Part shown: positions 15,480 to 25,125 of the stretch, piece by piece
Layout of the letters: every line of letters begins with the position of its first letter
Position numbering within the stretch: position 1 is the first letter of the stretch
Origin: Engelhardtia mirabilis
GTDB lineage: Bacteria > Planctomycetota > UBA1135 > GCA-002686595
Direction of reading: 5' to 3'
Length of the DNA stretch: 64,000 bases
Assembly (NCBI RefSeq): GCF_007748095.1
Contig: NZ_CP036287.1
Location: 124,001-188,000, forward strand
The notes under the pieces: generated by a model
What the model was told of the DNA's origin: nothing
Database searches by the model: none
What the model saw: only the letters and a program-made list of their open reading frames with translations
Program-made: the position numbers and the translations under genes

Positions 15480-18431
15480 ATGCATCCCCTGCTCCTGACC
15501 CTCGCTGCCGGCGCGCTCGCCGCCCCCGCGCCCGCGGGCGCTCCCGCCCTAGCCGTAGCCGGTGACACCCTCGTGATTCGCGCGGGGACGATCCTGACCG
15601 TCGACGCCGCGGGGACCACCCTCGAGAACGGCGCGATGCTCGTCTCCGATGGACGCATCGTCGCCATCGGTGCCGATCTCGTCGTACCGGTCGGGGCGCA
15701 GGTGATCGACTACGGACCCGATGCCGTGCTGGTGCCCGGCTTCGTGGCCGCCAGTAGCGATCTGGCCCAGGGCTCACCGGCCCCGCGGACCGCGGCGCCG
15801 GACCTCTCGGCGGTGGACGGTTTCGACTTCTACGCGACCAACGTCGACGGCTTGGCCGCGGGCGTGACCTCGGCCTACATCAATCCGGCGCGAGGCCGCT
15901 TGATCGCAGGTCACGGCGCGGTGGTGAGCTTGGGGGCGGGCGAGCCCCAGGCGCGCGTGCTCAACGCCGACGCCGCGATCCACGGCGCGATCAGCGAAGA
16001 GGCCCGCAGCACCCCCGGCTACTGGATGCCGCCGATCCCCGCCACGGTGGACGTGGGTCTGGGCGTTCCCGAGGAGCAGTTGCCGCGCACCACCATGGGA
16101 GCGGTGCTGGCGTTGCGAGAGCTTCTGGACGGCGTCGCAGCCGGTGAGGAACTCGCTGCCTACGGGCCGAAGACGATCGCCGACCTCAAGGGCCTGATGG
16201 ACGCCGGCGCCCCCTGGCGCATGACCGCCATCACGGAGTCCGAGATTCGCGCCCTGCTCGCGGTCGCTCGCGAGCGCGGCCTGCGTCTGGTGATCCACGG
16301 CGCGCAGTACAGCGGCGACTTGGCCGAGGAGATTGCTGAGGCCGGCGCTTCCGTCGTGTACGAGGTGCCCTTCCGCGGCAACCGCGGCGCGAGCGATCGC
16401 GGCAAGGGCGACGACGACCGCTGGCCCGAGCTCGACGTGCCCGCCCGCCTCGCGGCGGCCGGCGTCCCGGTGGCGATCAGCCCGGCCTCGGGCTCGCCCC
16501 TGCGCGACCTGCACTTCGCAGCCGCCCTGGCCCTCAGCGGCGGACTCGGCAAGGACCTGGCCCTCGCCGGTGTGACCCGCATTCCGGCCGAGATCTACGG
16601 CGTCGGCGATCAGATCGGCAGCCTCGAGGTCGGCAAGCGCGCCGACTTCGTCGTGCTGAACGGCCAGCCCCTCGGGGGCAGCCCGGGCGTGCGTGCCACC
16701 TGGATCGGCGGCGAGCTGGCCTGGAAGCCCAAGTCGGGTTCGAGCAGCGGGTCCGCTGCCCGCTCGAGCACGACGGTCGTGTCCGTCGATGAGCTGTACT
16801 TGGGCGACGGCGAAGTCATCAGCCCCGGTGAACTGCTGATCCGCGGCGGCAAGATCGTCGAGGTCGGACGGCGCGTGGCCCGCCCCGGTGGCGCCACGGT
16901 CGTGCGCGGCGCCGCGGCGATGCCCGGGATCGTTGACGCCCTCGGGCACCTGGGTCTGGACGGCTCCCGCCGCATGCCGGCCACGGATTTCGACCTGACC
17001 CAGATCGTCGAGCCCGGCGATTCGGTCGATCGACGGGTCGCCCGTGCCGGCGTCACCACGGTCGTCCTGGACTTCCAGGGCAGCAACGGTTCTGGCGCGC
17101 CCATGCTCGCCTACCGTCCGGCCGCCGAGGACTTCGACAGCCTGATCGTCGAGACCCCCGCGGCCCTGCGCCTGAGCTGGACCGAATCCAACCGCGCGGA
17201 CTCCGGTTCGAACGTGCGCAAGCTCCTCGAGAAGGCGGTCGAGTACCGCAACGACTGGCTCAAGTACGCCGCCGAGCTGGCGGAGTACGAGCCCGAAGTC
17301 GTCCCGCCGACCTTCACCCTGCCCGAGCCGGAAGTCGACGCCGACGACGACGGTGGGGACGAGGACAAGAAGGACGACGAGGACAAGAAAGAGAAGAAGA
17401 AGAAGCGCAAGGACAAGGCGCTCGATCCTGACGCCACCACCGGCATCTGGCTCGGCGGACTCACGCCGGCCGGGTCCGAAGAGGGTGCGGAGCCGGTTCG
17501 ACTGCGGATGCAGCTGCGCCTCGACGGCGAGAGCGTCAGCGGCTTCCTGCGCTGCGCGGCCCTCTCGTCGCAGCTGGTCGAGGTCTCTGGCAACTTTGCG
17601 ACCTCGAGCGAAGAGGATGAGCCCGAGCCCCACGAGCTGGAAGGCACGTTGACCTTGCACGGCAAGGGAGCCGACGGGCCCTTCACCCTGACGGCCAAGT
17701 ACTCGGACATCCTCGAGGAGCCCGAAGAGGACGTCACGCTCGAGGGCACCGTGGCCTACGGCGGCGCCGACCACGCGATCGCGGTCACCCGCCAGTCGCG
17801 CGAGTACCCGGTGGCCAAGCGCCCCGAGCCCAGCGAAGATCCGAAGTCGCCGGAGACTCCGAAGGGCGCTCCGAAGGAGCCCCGCGTCGATACCAAGCTC
17901 GAGCCCCTGCGGAGGGCCATCGAGGGCCGGGTCGCGGTGCTGATCGAGGTCGATCGCGCCGACGAGATCATCGCCTGCGTGGACGCCTGCGCGGCCGCGG
18001 GGATTCGTCCGGTGCTGATTGGTGCGAGCGACGCGTTGCTGGTGGCCGACAAGGTCGCGAGCCGCGTGGCGGGCCTGTTGGTCTCCACGACGGTGACCTC
18101 CGGTGCGACTACCGAGGACGACGGTTACCGCGTCTCGAACCGCATGGCCGACCTGCAGGCGGCGGGCTACCGGGTGGCCTTCTACTCGAACGCCGAAGAG
18201 GGGGCCGCGGATCTGCCGCTGATGGCCGCCTACGCGGTGGCCGGTGGGATGAGCCCGACGGGAGCCCTGCGCGCCTTGACCTCCGATTCTGCCGCGATGA
18301 TGGCCATCGACGACCAAGTCGGGTTGCTCGCGGCCGGCCGCAGCGCCGACGTGTTGCTGCTCGACGGTCCGCCGCTCGAGGCGGGCACGCGCGTGTTGCG
18401 GGTCTGGGTGGCCGGTGAGGAGGTTCGCTGA
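15480..18431 (+). CDS. Tandem double amidohydrolase-like protein E, both HxH motifs lost
   Basis: This 983-residue protein is a fusion of two amidohydrolase-like units after a signal peptide (MHPLLLTLAAGALAAPAPAGA). Unit 1 (to about residue 420) has VPGFVAASSDLA at the motif and ends DQIGSLEVGKRADFVVLNGQPL. Unit 2 starts near residue 435 (VDELYLGDGEVISPGELLIRGG), has MPGIVDALGHLG at the motif and ends near DQVGLLAAGRSADVLLLDGPPL. Unit 2 carries a long insert: an acidic/Lys-rich hinge (DEDKKDDEDKKEKKKKRKDK) followed by about 110 residues of beta-rich sequence starting GIWLGGLTPAGSEEG. Neither unit has the metal pair. Its stop overlaps the next start by 17 nt. It is most easily seen as a scaffold. 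Confidence 0.85.
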   Translation: MHPLLLTLAAGALAAPAPAGAPALAVAGDTLVIRAGTILTVDAAGTTLENGAMLVSDGRIVAIGADLVVPVGAQVIDYGPDAVLVPGFVAASSDLAQGSPAPRTAAPDLSAVDGFDFYATNVDGLAAGVTSAYINPARGRLIAGHGAVVSLGAGEPQARVLNADAAIHGAISEEARSTPGYWMPPIPATVDVGLGVPEEQLPRTTMGAVLALRELLDGVAAGEELAAYGPKTIADLKGLMDAGAPWRMTAITESEIRALLAVARERGLRLVIHGAQYSGDLAEEIAEAGASVVYEVPFRGNRGASDRGKGDDDRWPELDVPARLAAAGVPVAISPASGSPLRDLHFAAALALSGGLGKDLALAGVTRIPAEIYGVGDQIGSLEVGKRADFVVLNGQPLGGSPGVRATWIGGELAWKPKSGSSSGSAARSSTTVVSVDELYLGDGEVISPGELLIRGGKIVEVGRRVARPGGATVVRGAAAMPGIVDALGHLGLDGSRRMPATDFDLTQIVEPGDSVDRRVARAGVTTVVLDFQGSNGSGAPMLAYRPAAEDFDSLIVETPAALRLSWTESNRADSGSNVRKLLEKAVEYRNDWLKYAAELAEYEPEVVPPTFTLPEPEVDADDDGGDEDKKDDEDKKEKKKKRKDKALDPDATTGIWLGGLTPAGSEEGAEPVRLRMQLRLDGESVSGFLRCAALSSQLVEVSGNFATSSEEDEPEPHELEGTLTLHGKGADGPFTLTAKYSDILEEPEEDVTLEGTVAYGGADHAIAVTRQSREYPVAKRPEPSEDPKSPETPKGAPKEPRVDTKLEPLRRAIEGRVAVLIEVDRADEIIACVDACAAAGIRPVLIGASDALLVADKVASRVAGLLVSTTVTSGATTEDDGYRVSNRMADLQAAGYRVAFYSNAEEGAADLPLMAAYAVAGGMSPTGALRALTSDSAAMMAIDDQVGLLAAGRSADVLLLDGPPLEAGTRVLRVWVAGEEVR

Positions 18432-19743
18432 TTTGCGAACCGCGTCCCTGATCCACGCGGGGCTCGCGGCGCTGGTCGCGGGCGGCGCTCTCTCGTCGCC
18501 GGCGGCGGCGTCGAGCGTGCCGCTCGCGGACCCGTCGTCGGACAACGTCGCGCTGCGCGCGGCGAAGATCCTGACCTGCGCCGAGGGCGACCTTCCGGCG
18601 GTGATCAACGACGGTCTGGTGCTGGTCGAGAACGGCGTCATCGTCGCCATCGGCCCCGCCGACTCGATCGAGGTACCCGAGGGCGTCGAGCTGATCGACG
18701 TCGGCGATCACTGGCTGATGCCGGGCATGATCGACCTGCACTGCCACGTTGCCGGTCGATCCCTGTTCGAGATCAACGATCTCAACGACGGCGTCTACCT
18801 GACCAATCCCGGCCTGCGGGCCTCGGCCGCGGTCGTACCGTTGGTCGACACCCTGGAGTTGGGCCTGGCGGGCGGCGTCACCTCGGTGCTCTACATCCCG
18901 GGCTCGGCCACCAACATCGGTGGCCAGGGTGTGCTGCTCAAAACCGGCTTCGACACCTTCGGGGAGATGCTGATCCGCAACCCGGGCTCGATGAAGCTGG
19001 CCCAGGCGGGCAACCCCGAGCGCTACACCTGGGGGGTCGGCCGCAGCTTCATGAACTGGAACACCCGCGACACCATCGAGCGCGGGATGGGTCGCGCCCG
19101 GGCGCGCGCCGCCGGCGCGACGGTCGAGACGATCGAGAAGGCCGACCCGCAGTTCGAGGTCTTCGACCACCTGCTGCGCAAGGAGATCCGCGTCTCCGCT
19201 CACACCCAGGTCTATCAGGTGGTCCTGATGACCGTGACCATGGTGCAGATGGAGCTGGGCGTCGACGTCTTCATCGACCACGGCACGATCGGCGCCTGGC
19301 AAGTGGCGCCCATCGCCGCAGCGGCGGGCGTTCCGGCGATCGTCGGACCGCGCGCGATCGATACCCCGCGTTTCCAGAGCGTGTTGCCGGCCGACGCGAT
19401 CGGCATCCGCAGCGTGGCCGCGGGCTACCAGGCCCTCGGCCACCCGGAGGTCGGGTTCAACACCGACTCGCCCGTGGTGCCGCAGGAGGAACTCTCGATC
19501 CAGGCCACCATGGGCGCGCGCTACGGCTTCAAGGACGATGCGCTGCAGACCATCCGCGGCCTGACGATCGTGCCTGCGCGCGCCGCGCGCATCGCCGACC
19601 GGGTCGGGAGCCTCGAGGTCGGCAAAGACGCTGACATCCTCGTCATCACCGGACATCCGATCGACCCCCGCACCGCGGTGGACTCGGTCTGGATCGAGGG
19701 TCGACTGGTCTACGACGCCGAGCGCGACGGCCGCCGGTGGTAG
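18415..19743 (+). CDS. Exported amidohydrolase F, metal site intact
   Basis: This 442-residue protein is the first array member with an intact site: MPGMIDLHCH gives the ligands His109 and His111. Further ligands are visible in VSAHTQVYQVV, in VDVFIDHGTIG and in the terminal GFNTDSPVVPQEEL Asp. It also has the conserved loop SATNIGGQGVLLKTG. It resembles imidazolonepropionase and related binuclear or mononuclear amidohydrolases that open cyclic amides or cleave dipeptides; the substrate is unknown. Exported by its N-terminal signal. The chosen start is GTG 18415, overlapping E by 17 nt; TTG 18433 is an alternative. F, G and H are close paralogues. Confidence 0.9.
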   Translation: MRRFADLRTASLIHAGLAALVAGGALSSPAAASSVPLADPSSDNVALRAAKILTCAEGDLPAVINDGLVLVENGVIVAIGPADSIEVPEGVELIDVGDHWLMPGMIDLHCHVAGRSLFEINDLNDGVYLTNPGLRASAAVVPLVDTLELGLAGGVTSVLYIPGSATNIGGQGVLLKTGFDTFGEMLIRNPGSMKLAQAGNPERYTWGVGRSFMNWNTRDTIERGMGRARARAAGATVETIEKADPQFEVFDHLLRKEIRVSAHTQVYQVVLMTVTMVQMELGVDVFIDHGTIGAWQVAPIAAAAGVPAIVGPRAIDTPRFQSVLPADAIGIRSVAAGYQALGHPEVGFNTDSPVVPQEELSIQATMGARYGFKDDALQTIRGLTIVPARAARIADRVGSLEVGKDADILVITGHPIDPRTAVDSVWIEGRLVYDAERDGRRW

Positions 19744-19796
19744 CCGCGAATCTGGCGAACTGAGCAGTCAAGACGCTGCCCCAAGCGATCGAATCC

Positions 19797-21290
19797 ATGA
19801 ACTTCAATCGAGTCCTCGGCTCCACACTGCGCACCCTTGGGCTTCCCGCGGGACCGATGCTCGCGTGCGGCGCCATCGCTCCGCTCGCCCTGTCTTGCGT
19901 CGCTTCGGCGGGGGTCGTCCCGGTCGGGGTCGAGGTGAACCGGTCGGGCGCCTCGGATTCCGGCTCCGCTACTGCTGCGAGCGCGGATGGCGCGGCCGCC
20001 ATGGGTGCTGCTCCCGCCGTCGCGCAGGCGCACCCGGGGCACGTGCCGCGGATGCAGTCCGTCGAGGGTGCCGTCGCGGGGGCGCCGGGCGGGCCCGGTC
20101 TGGCGATTCACGCGGCCAAGATCCTGACCTGCACCATGGAAGGCCCGGCGGTCTTCGACAACGCGGTGCTGACCGTCAAGGACGGCAAGATCGAGGCCGT
20201 CGGCGCGGCCCGTGACGTCACGATCCCCGGGGGCTACGAGGACCTCGACCTGGGTGATCGCTGGCTGATGCCGGGGATGATCGATCTGCACTGCCACATC
20301 GGCGGCACCTTCGACATCAACGACGGCATCTTCCTGGCCAACCCCGGTCTGCGGGCGTCGACCGCGGTGCGGCCGTACAACTCGATGCTGCAGATGGCCG
20401 TGCGCTCGGGCGTGACGACCGTGCTGTTCATCCCCGGCTCGGGTACCAACGTCGGCGGTCAGGGCGTGCTGCTCAAGACCGGGCACGAGCACTACGACGA
20501 CGCCGAGGTGCGCAACCCCGGCAGTCTGAAGGTCGCCCAATGGGGCAACCCGGAGCGCTGGCTCTTCGGTCCCGGCAAGACGTTCGAGAACTACACGATC
20601 CGCAACATTTTCACCCGCGGTCGGGCCTACGCGAAGCTGTGGAGCGACCACGACGGGAACGGAGGCCCGGCGCCCCAGGTCGACCCGCAACTCGAGATCT
20701 TCCGGCACCTCTTCGCAGGCGACGCCCAGGTCTCGGTCCACACGCAGATCTACCAGGTCGTGGTCGCGACGATCATGATCATCAAGGGCGAGATGGACGT
20801 CGATGTGTACATCGACCACGGCACCTTCGACGGCTATCTGGCGGCGCCCCTGGCGGCGAAGATGGGCGTCAACGCCATCCTCGGCCCGCGCAACGTGGAC
20901 GCCCCGAACCGCGGGATCATGAACTGGGTCGGCGCCAACCCCGAGCGCATCCAGGGCGTGGCGGCTGGCTACCAGGAGCGCGGCCACCCGATGATCGGTT
21001 TCAACACCGACTCGCCGGTGATTCCGCAGGAAGAGCTCTTCCTCCAGGCTTCGATGGCGGTGCGCCACGGCTTCAAGGACGACCTGATGCAGACCGTGCG
21101 CGGTTTGACGATCGTTCCAGCCGTTACCGCCGGGATCGACGATCGGGTCGGTTGTCTCGCGGTAGGGCGCGATGCCGACATCGTGGTGCTCGGCGGCCAC
21201 CCGGCCGACCCGCGCACGCAGATCGAGCGCGTGTTCATCGACGGGGTCAACATCTACGAGCGCGATCAGGAGCATCAGGTCGTCTGGTGA
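19797..21290 (+). CDS. Exported amidohydrolase G, metal site intact
   Basis: This 497-residue protein keeps all ligands: MPGMIDLHCHIGG (His165, His167), VSVHTQIYQVV, VDVYIDHGTFDG and IGFNTDSPVIPQEEL. The loop GTNVGGQGVLLKTG and the C-terminal DRVGCLAVGRDADIVVLGGHP are present. Compared with F it has a longer N-terminal segment: an apparent signal sequence ending near ALSCVASAG and then about 60 residues rich in Ala, Gly and Ser before the catalytic domain. Start ATG 19797 lies 53 bp after F. The stop overlaps the H start (TGATG). F-I probably act in the periplasm or at the cell surface. Confidence 0.9.
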   Translation: MNFNRVLGSTLRTLGLPAGPMLACGAIAPLALSCVASAGVVPVGVEVNRSGASDSGSATAASADGAAAMGAAPAVAQAHPGHVPRMQSVEGAVAGAPGGPGLAIHAAKILTCTMEGPAVFDNAVLTVKDGKIEAVGAARDVTIPGGYEDLDLGDRWLMPGMIDLHCHIGGTFDINDGIFLANPGLRASTAVRPYNSMLQMAVRSGVTTVLFIPGSGTNVGGQGVLLKTGHEHYDDAEVRNPGSLKVAQWGNPERWLFGPGKTFENYTIRNIFTRGRAYAKLWSDHDGNGGPAPQVDPQLEIFRHLFAGDAQVSVHTQIYQVVVATIMIIKGEMDVDVYIDHGTFDGYLAAPLAAKMGVNAILGPRNVDAPNRGIMNWVGANPERIQGVAAGYQERGHPMIGFNTDSPVIPQEELFLQASMAVRHGFKDDLMQTVRGLTIVPAVTAGIDDRVGCLAVGRDADIVVLGGHPADPRTQIERVFIDGVNIYERDQEHQVVW

Positions 21291-22630
21291 TGTCCGCCCG
21301 GCCGCAGCCCAACTCCCGCGCTGGTCGCGGGTTCCACGCGCTGATCGCGCGCGGCACCGTCAGGCTGGCGGCGGCCTGCGTCGTGTTCGGGGCGTCGGCA
21401 AGTGGGGCCGCGATCGATGGTGCCCGTCCGGTTGATCCGCCGCCTGCCATGGCGTTGCGCGCCGCGAAGATCCTGACCTGCGCGGCCGATGGCGAGGGGC
21501 AGGTCCTCGATCACAACTGGGTGCTGGTGCGCGACGGCAAGATCGAGGGCTTCCTCGACGCCCGCACGGACGAACCGGGACCCGAGTACGCGCGAGTGGA
21601 CCTGGGCGACCGCTGGCTGATGCCGGGGATGGTCGACCTCCACAGCCACGTGGGCGGCAGCTTCGACATCAACGGGGCCGTCTACCAGGCGAACCCGGGT
21701 CTGCGCGTGTGGACCTCGGTGGTCCCCGGCAACCGCACGATGCGGGTGGGCCTGGCCTCCGGAGTGACCACGGTGCTGTTCATCCCCGGATCGGCGACCA
21801 CGGTCGGGGGGCAGGGCGTGCTGATCAAGACCGGCTTCGACGGATGGGAGCGCACCCTCGTGCGCCAGCCCGGTTCGCTCAAGGTGGCTCAAGCCGACAA
21901 CCCCAAGCGCTGGGGCTACGGCATGGAGCGGAGCATGCTGAACTGGCAGATCCGCGACGTGATGCGGCGCGGAGCAGCCTACGGCGAGCGCTGGGAGGCC
22001 TACGAGCGCGGCGAAGGCGAGCAGCCGCCGATCGACATCCAGTTCGAGATCTTCCGGCCCCTGGTCGCTGGCGAGGCGCAGATCTCGACCCACACCCAGG
22101 TGGCCCAGGTGGTCGCCGCCAGCGTGCGGATCATGGTCGAGGAGTTCGGCCTGCCGATGTTCATTGACCACGGGACGATGGACGGCTTTCGCGTGGCCGA
22201 CTACGTCATCGAGCAGGGCGTGCCGGCGATTCTCGGCCCGCGCAACTTCAGCTCACAGGTCAAGGGCCGTGGGATCGACCACGACGGCAAGATCGAGGGC
22301 GTGGCCGCCAACTACCAGGCCTCCGGTCACCCCCAGATCGGGTTCAACACCGATGCGCCGGTGATTCCCCAGGAGGAACTGTCCCTCCAGGCAGGGATCG
22401 CGGTGCGCTTCGGGTTCGAGGACGACGCTCTGCAGACCGTCCGCGGGCTCACGATCGTGCCGGCCATCACGGCCGGGATCGACGACCGAGTCGGCAGTCT
22501 GGAGATCGGCAAGGACGCGGACATCGTGGCGCTCAGCGGTCACCCGGGTGACCCGCGCACAGCGGTGGATCGGGTCTGGCTGGAAGGCGAGTTGGTCTAC
22601 GAGGCGAGCGCGGGGAGGCGGCTGTTCTGA
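21290..22630 (+). CDS. Exported amidohydrolase H, metal site intact
   Basis: This 446-residue protein starts at ATG 21290, sharing one base with the stop of G. Motifs are MPGMVDLHSHVGG (His118, His120), ISTHTQVAQVV, LPMFIDHGTMDG and IGFNTDAPVIPQEEL, followed by DRVGSLEIGKDADIVALSGHP. The N-terminus (SARPQPNSRAGRGFHALIARGTVRLAAACVVFGASASGAA has a basic then hydrophobic pattern) is a long signal peptide. High similarity to F and G shows recent tandem duplication. The substrate is unknown; small differences around the ligand His residues suggest related but distinct substrates. Confidence 0.9.
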   Translation: MSARPQPNSRAGRGFHALIARGTVRLAAACVVFGASASGAAIDGARPVDPPPAMALRAAKILTCAADGEGQVLDHNWVLVRDGKIEGFLDARTDEPGPEYARVDLGDRWLMPGMVDLHSHVGGSFDINGAVYQANPGLRVWTSVVPGNRTMRVGLASGVTTVLFIPGSATTVGGQGVLIKTGFDGWERTLVRQPGSLKVAQADNPKRWGYGMERSMLNWQIRDVMRRGAAYGERWEAYERGEGEQPPIDIQFEIFRPLVAGEAQISTHTQVAQVVAASVRIMVEEFGLPMFIDHGTMDGFRVADYVIEQGVPAILGPRNFSSQVKGRGIDHDGKIEGVAANYQASGHPQIGFNTDAPVIPQEELSLQAGIAVRFGFEDDALQTVRGLTIVPAITAGIDDRVGSLEIGKDADIVALSGHPGDPRTAVDRVWLEGELVYEASAGRRLF

Positions 22631-23859
22631 TGTCGTTCCTCGGTTGCACACACCTCGCGGTCGCGGCGTTCACGGGCTTGGTCGCGTTGGCGCCCGCGGC
22701 CCGTGCGGGGCAGCAGGGGGCTGACGGCGAGGTCCTCGCCCTGCGCTTCGATCGGGTCGTCACCTGCGATGCCAAGGACACGGTCTACGACCCCGGCATG
22801 ATCCTGGTGCAGGGCGGCAAGCTGACCTACGTCGGCCCGCCGATCGACGCACCCGAGGGCACCGAGCTGGTCGAGCTCGAGGGCTGGGCCATCCCGGGCA
22901 TGGTCGATCTGCACAGCCACGTGGTGACCGACGGCTGGGGCGGCATCAACGACATGGTCCTGCCGGCCAACCCGGACCTGTCGTCCGCGCCCACGATCAA
23001 GCCTTCGAACCAGCAGCTGCGCCTGGCCTGCGCGTCGGGCGTCACGACCCAGTTCCTGATCCCCGGCAGCGGCACGTCCATCGGCGGCTTCGGCGTCCTG
23101 TTCAAGTCGAAGACCCAGGCCACCTACGCGGAGTGCGTGCTCGCCGATCCGGGGGGCATGAAGGTCGCCCAGGCCTACAACCCCGAGCGCGGCGGCGGCG
23201 ACGTCGGCCGCACTCGGGCTGGCCTGTACTGGATCCTGTCCCGCGTCAATCGCGAGGCGATCGCCTCCCGCGAGCACGGCTTGGACGTCTTCCACCTGCG
23301 CAACCTGGCCAAGGTGCACGCGAAGGAGCTGCCGGTGCTGATCCACACGGCCGGCTCCGACGGCGTGACTGCCACCGTGCGGATGTGGCGCGACGAGTTT
23401 CCCACCATGTCGGTGCTCAGCCACGGCAGCTTCGACGGTTGGACCACCGCGCCCTACGTGGCGCGCATGGGCATGCCCGTGAACCACGGCCCCCGCACCT
23501 TCGACACCTACGCCCGGGACGGCCGCATCGTCGGCTCCTCGCGGGAGTACGTCGAGGCGGGCGTGCCGCTCTTCTCCCTCAACACCGACGCGCCGGTGAT
23601 TCCGGCGCACGAGCTCTTCCTGCAGGGCTCCATGTCCGCGCGCCAGGGCCTCGACTCGCGTCTGATGCTGCGCGCTCTCACCATCCACCCCGCGGAGTCC
23701 TTCGGGATCGGCGATCGGGTCGGGAGCCTCGAGGTCGGCAAGGACGCCGACATCGTGGTCTTCGACGGCGATCCGATCGATCCCCGTTCTCACGTGGAAC
23801 ACGTCTGGATCGACGGCGAGCTGCAGTACCGGCCCTCCGTCCACGGTCAGTGGTTCTAG
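22630..23859 (+). CDS. Exported amidohydrolase I, metal site intact
   Basis: This 409-residue protein again starts on the last base of the previous stop (TGATG). The metal site is intact: IPGMVDLHSHVV (His95, His97), LPVLIHTAGSDG, MSVLSHGSFDG and FSLNTDAPVIPAHEL. The loop is GTSIGGFGVLFKSKT. It differs more from F, G and H: its loop has Phe and Ser changes and the PQEEL element is PAHEL, so it may have another substrate. The C-terminal signature DRVGSLEVGKDADIVVFDGDP is canonical. It is the last intact member; the following two genes have lost the site. Confidence 0.9.
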   Translation: MSFLGCTHLAVAAFTGLVALAPAARAGQQGADGEVLALRFDRVVTCDAKDTVYDPGMILVQGGKLTYVGPPIDAPEGTELVELEGWAIPGMVDLHSHVVTDGWGGINDMVLPANPDLSSAPTIKPSNQQLRLACASGVTTQFLIPGSGTSIGGFGVLFKSKTQATYAECVLADPGGMKVAQAYNPERGGGDVGRTRAGLYWILSRVNREAIASREHGLDVFHLRNLAKVHAKELPVLIHTAGSDGVTATVRMWRDEFPTMSVLSHGSFDGWTTAPYVARMGMPVNHGPRTFDTYARDGRIVGSSREYVEAGVPLFSLNTDAPVIPAHELFLQGSMSARQGLDSRLMLRALTIHPAESFGIGDRVGSLEVGKDADIVVFDGDPIDPRSHVEHVWIDGELQYRPSVHGQWF

Positions 23860-23913
23860 CGCCCCCGCGCGCGCGCACCACGAAGGACCGCTGACCCTCT
23901 CCTACCCGCAACC

Positions 23914-25125
23914 ATGATCCTCAGCACCGTCACCATCGGCTCACTGGCGTGGCTCGCCCCGCCCGCCGCGGAACCTGTCCCGGACCTCTTGGCTCTGCGC
24001 GTCGGTCGCGCCGAGACCATCAGTCAGGGCACGATCGAGAATGCCGTCATCCTGATCGATGGCGGTCAGATCGTGATCGTCGGCGAGGACCTGCCGATCG
24101 AGCGCGGGATTCCGATCATCGACCTACCCGACGCCGTGGTCATGCCGGGCTTCGTCAACTGTCGCTCGCGCCTGGGTCTCGACAGCCGCGCCGGGACGGT
24201 CAGCGACCCGGAAGTACGCGTGTCGGACGAGATCTACCCGCGCACCTCGGACTGGACCGACGTACTCGAGTACGGAGTCACGACCATCGGTCTGTACCCG
24301 CCCGGTCGCGGTATTGCGGGGCTCGCCGCCGCGATTCGACCCAAGGGTGACAGTGTCGATGAGCTGCTGCTCGCCGACGACTGCTATCTCACCATGTACA
24401 TCGGAGCCGACCGCTCGGCCAAGAAGCTCGTGCGCGACGCGTTCGAGGAGGTCGACAAGTACATGGAGAAGGTCGAGAAGGCCCGCGAGAAGTGGCAGAA
24501 GGACCAGGACAAGAAGAAGAAGGACGACGAGAAGGAGGCTTTCGAGCCGCCCGTCCCGGAGCCCGAGGTCCTGCCCATGCTGAAGCTGCGGACCCAGGAG
24601 CTGCGCGCACAGTTTTCGATCTCGAAGGCCGCCGACTACCTGCACCTCTTGGACGTGCTCGAGTCGGAGGCTGACGTCCTCTACGACATCCAGATCGATC
24701 TGCGCGACGACCTCGATCTCTTCTACATCTCGGACCAGCTCGGCGAAGCCCACACGCGCGTCATCTGCGACCCCGAGATCATCGACCATCCCGGGACTCG
24801 ACGGGCGCGCAACCTGCCCGCCGAGCTGCACGCCGCGGGGGCCAAGGTCGCCTTCATCCCGCGCAGCGACAGCGTCACCGGCAACCGGGACTGGCTCGAG
24901 GACGTGGCGCACATGGTCGCCTACGGCCTGGACCGTCAAGTGGCCCTGCGCGCCATGACGCTCGAGCCGGCCGAGGCGCTCAACGTGGGCGCGCTCGTCG
25001 GCAGCATCGAGGCCGGCAAGGCCGCCAATCTCCTGATCTTCGACGGGGACCCCTTCGAGGCCCAGACCGAACTGACCGCCGTGATGCTCGAGGGCGAGAT
25101 CGTCCACGGGGAGCTCGACCAGTGA
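23914..25125 (+). CDS. Amidohydrolase-like exported protein J, HxH motif lost
   Basis: This 403-residue protein starts at ATG 23914 with a short signal (MILSTVTIGSLAWLAPPAAA-like). The motif position reads MPGFVNCRSRLGLD, with no His. The conserved loop is RGIAGLAAAIRPKG. Residues about 160-215 form a Lys/Glu helix (EEVDKYMEKVEKAREKWQKD and following, with KKKKDDEKE), at the same place as the charged insert of protein A. The C-terminal GALVGSIEAGKAANLLIFDGDP is recognisable. The stop overlaps the start of K by 4 nt. A and J may form a pair, since they share the charged insert. Confidence 0.83.
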   Translation: MILSTVTIGSLAWLAPPAAEPVPDLLALRVGRAETISQGTIENAVILIDGGQIVIVGEDLPIERGIPIIDLPDAVVMPGFVNCRSRLGLDSRAGTVSDPEVRVSDEIYPRTSDWTDVLEYGVTTIGLYPPGRGIAGLAAAIRPKGDSVDELLLADDCYLTMYIGADRSAKKLVRDAFEEVDKYMEKVEKAREKWQKDQDKKKKDDEKEAFEPPVPEPEVLPMLKLRTQELRAQFSISKAADYLHLLDVLESEADVLYDIQIDLRDDLDLFYISDQLGEAHTRVICDPEIIDHPGTRRARNLPAELHAAGAKVAFIPRSDSVTGNRDWLEDVAHMVAYGLDRQVALRAMTLEPAEALNVGALVGSIEAGKAANLLIFDGDPFEAQTELTAVMLEGEIVHGELDQ

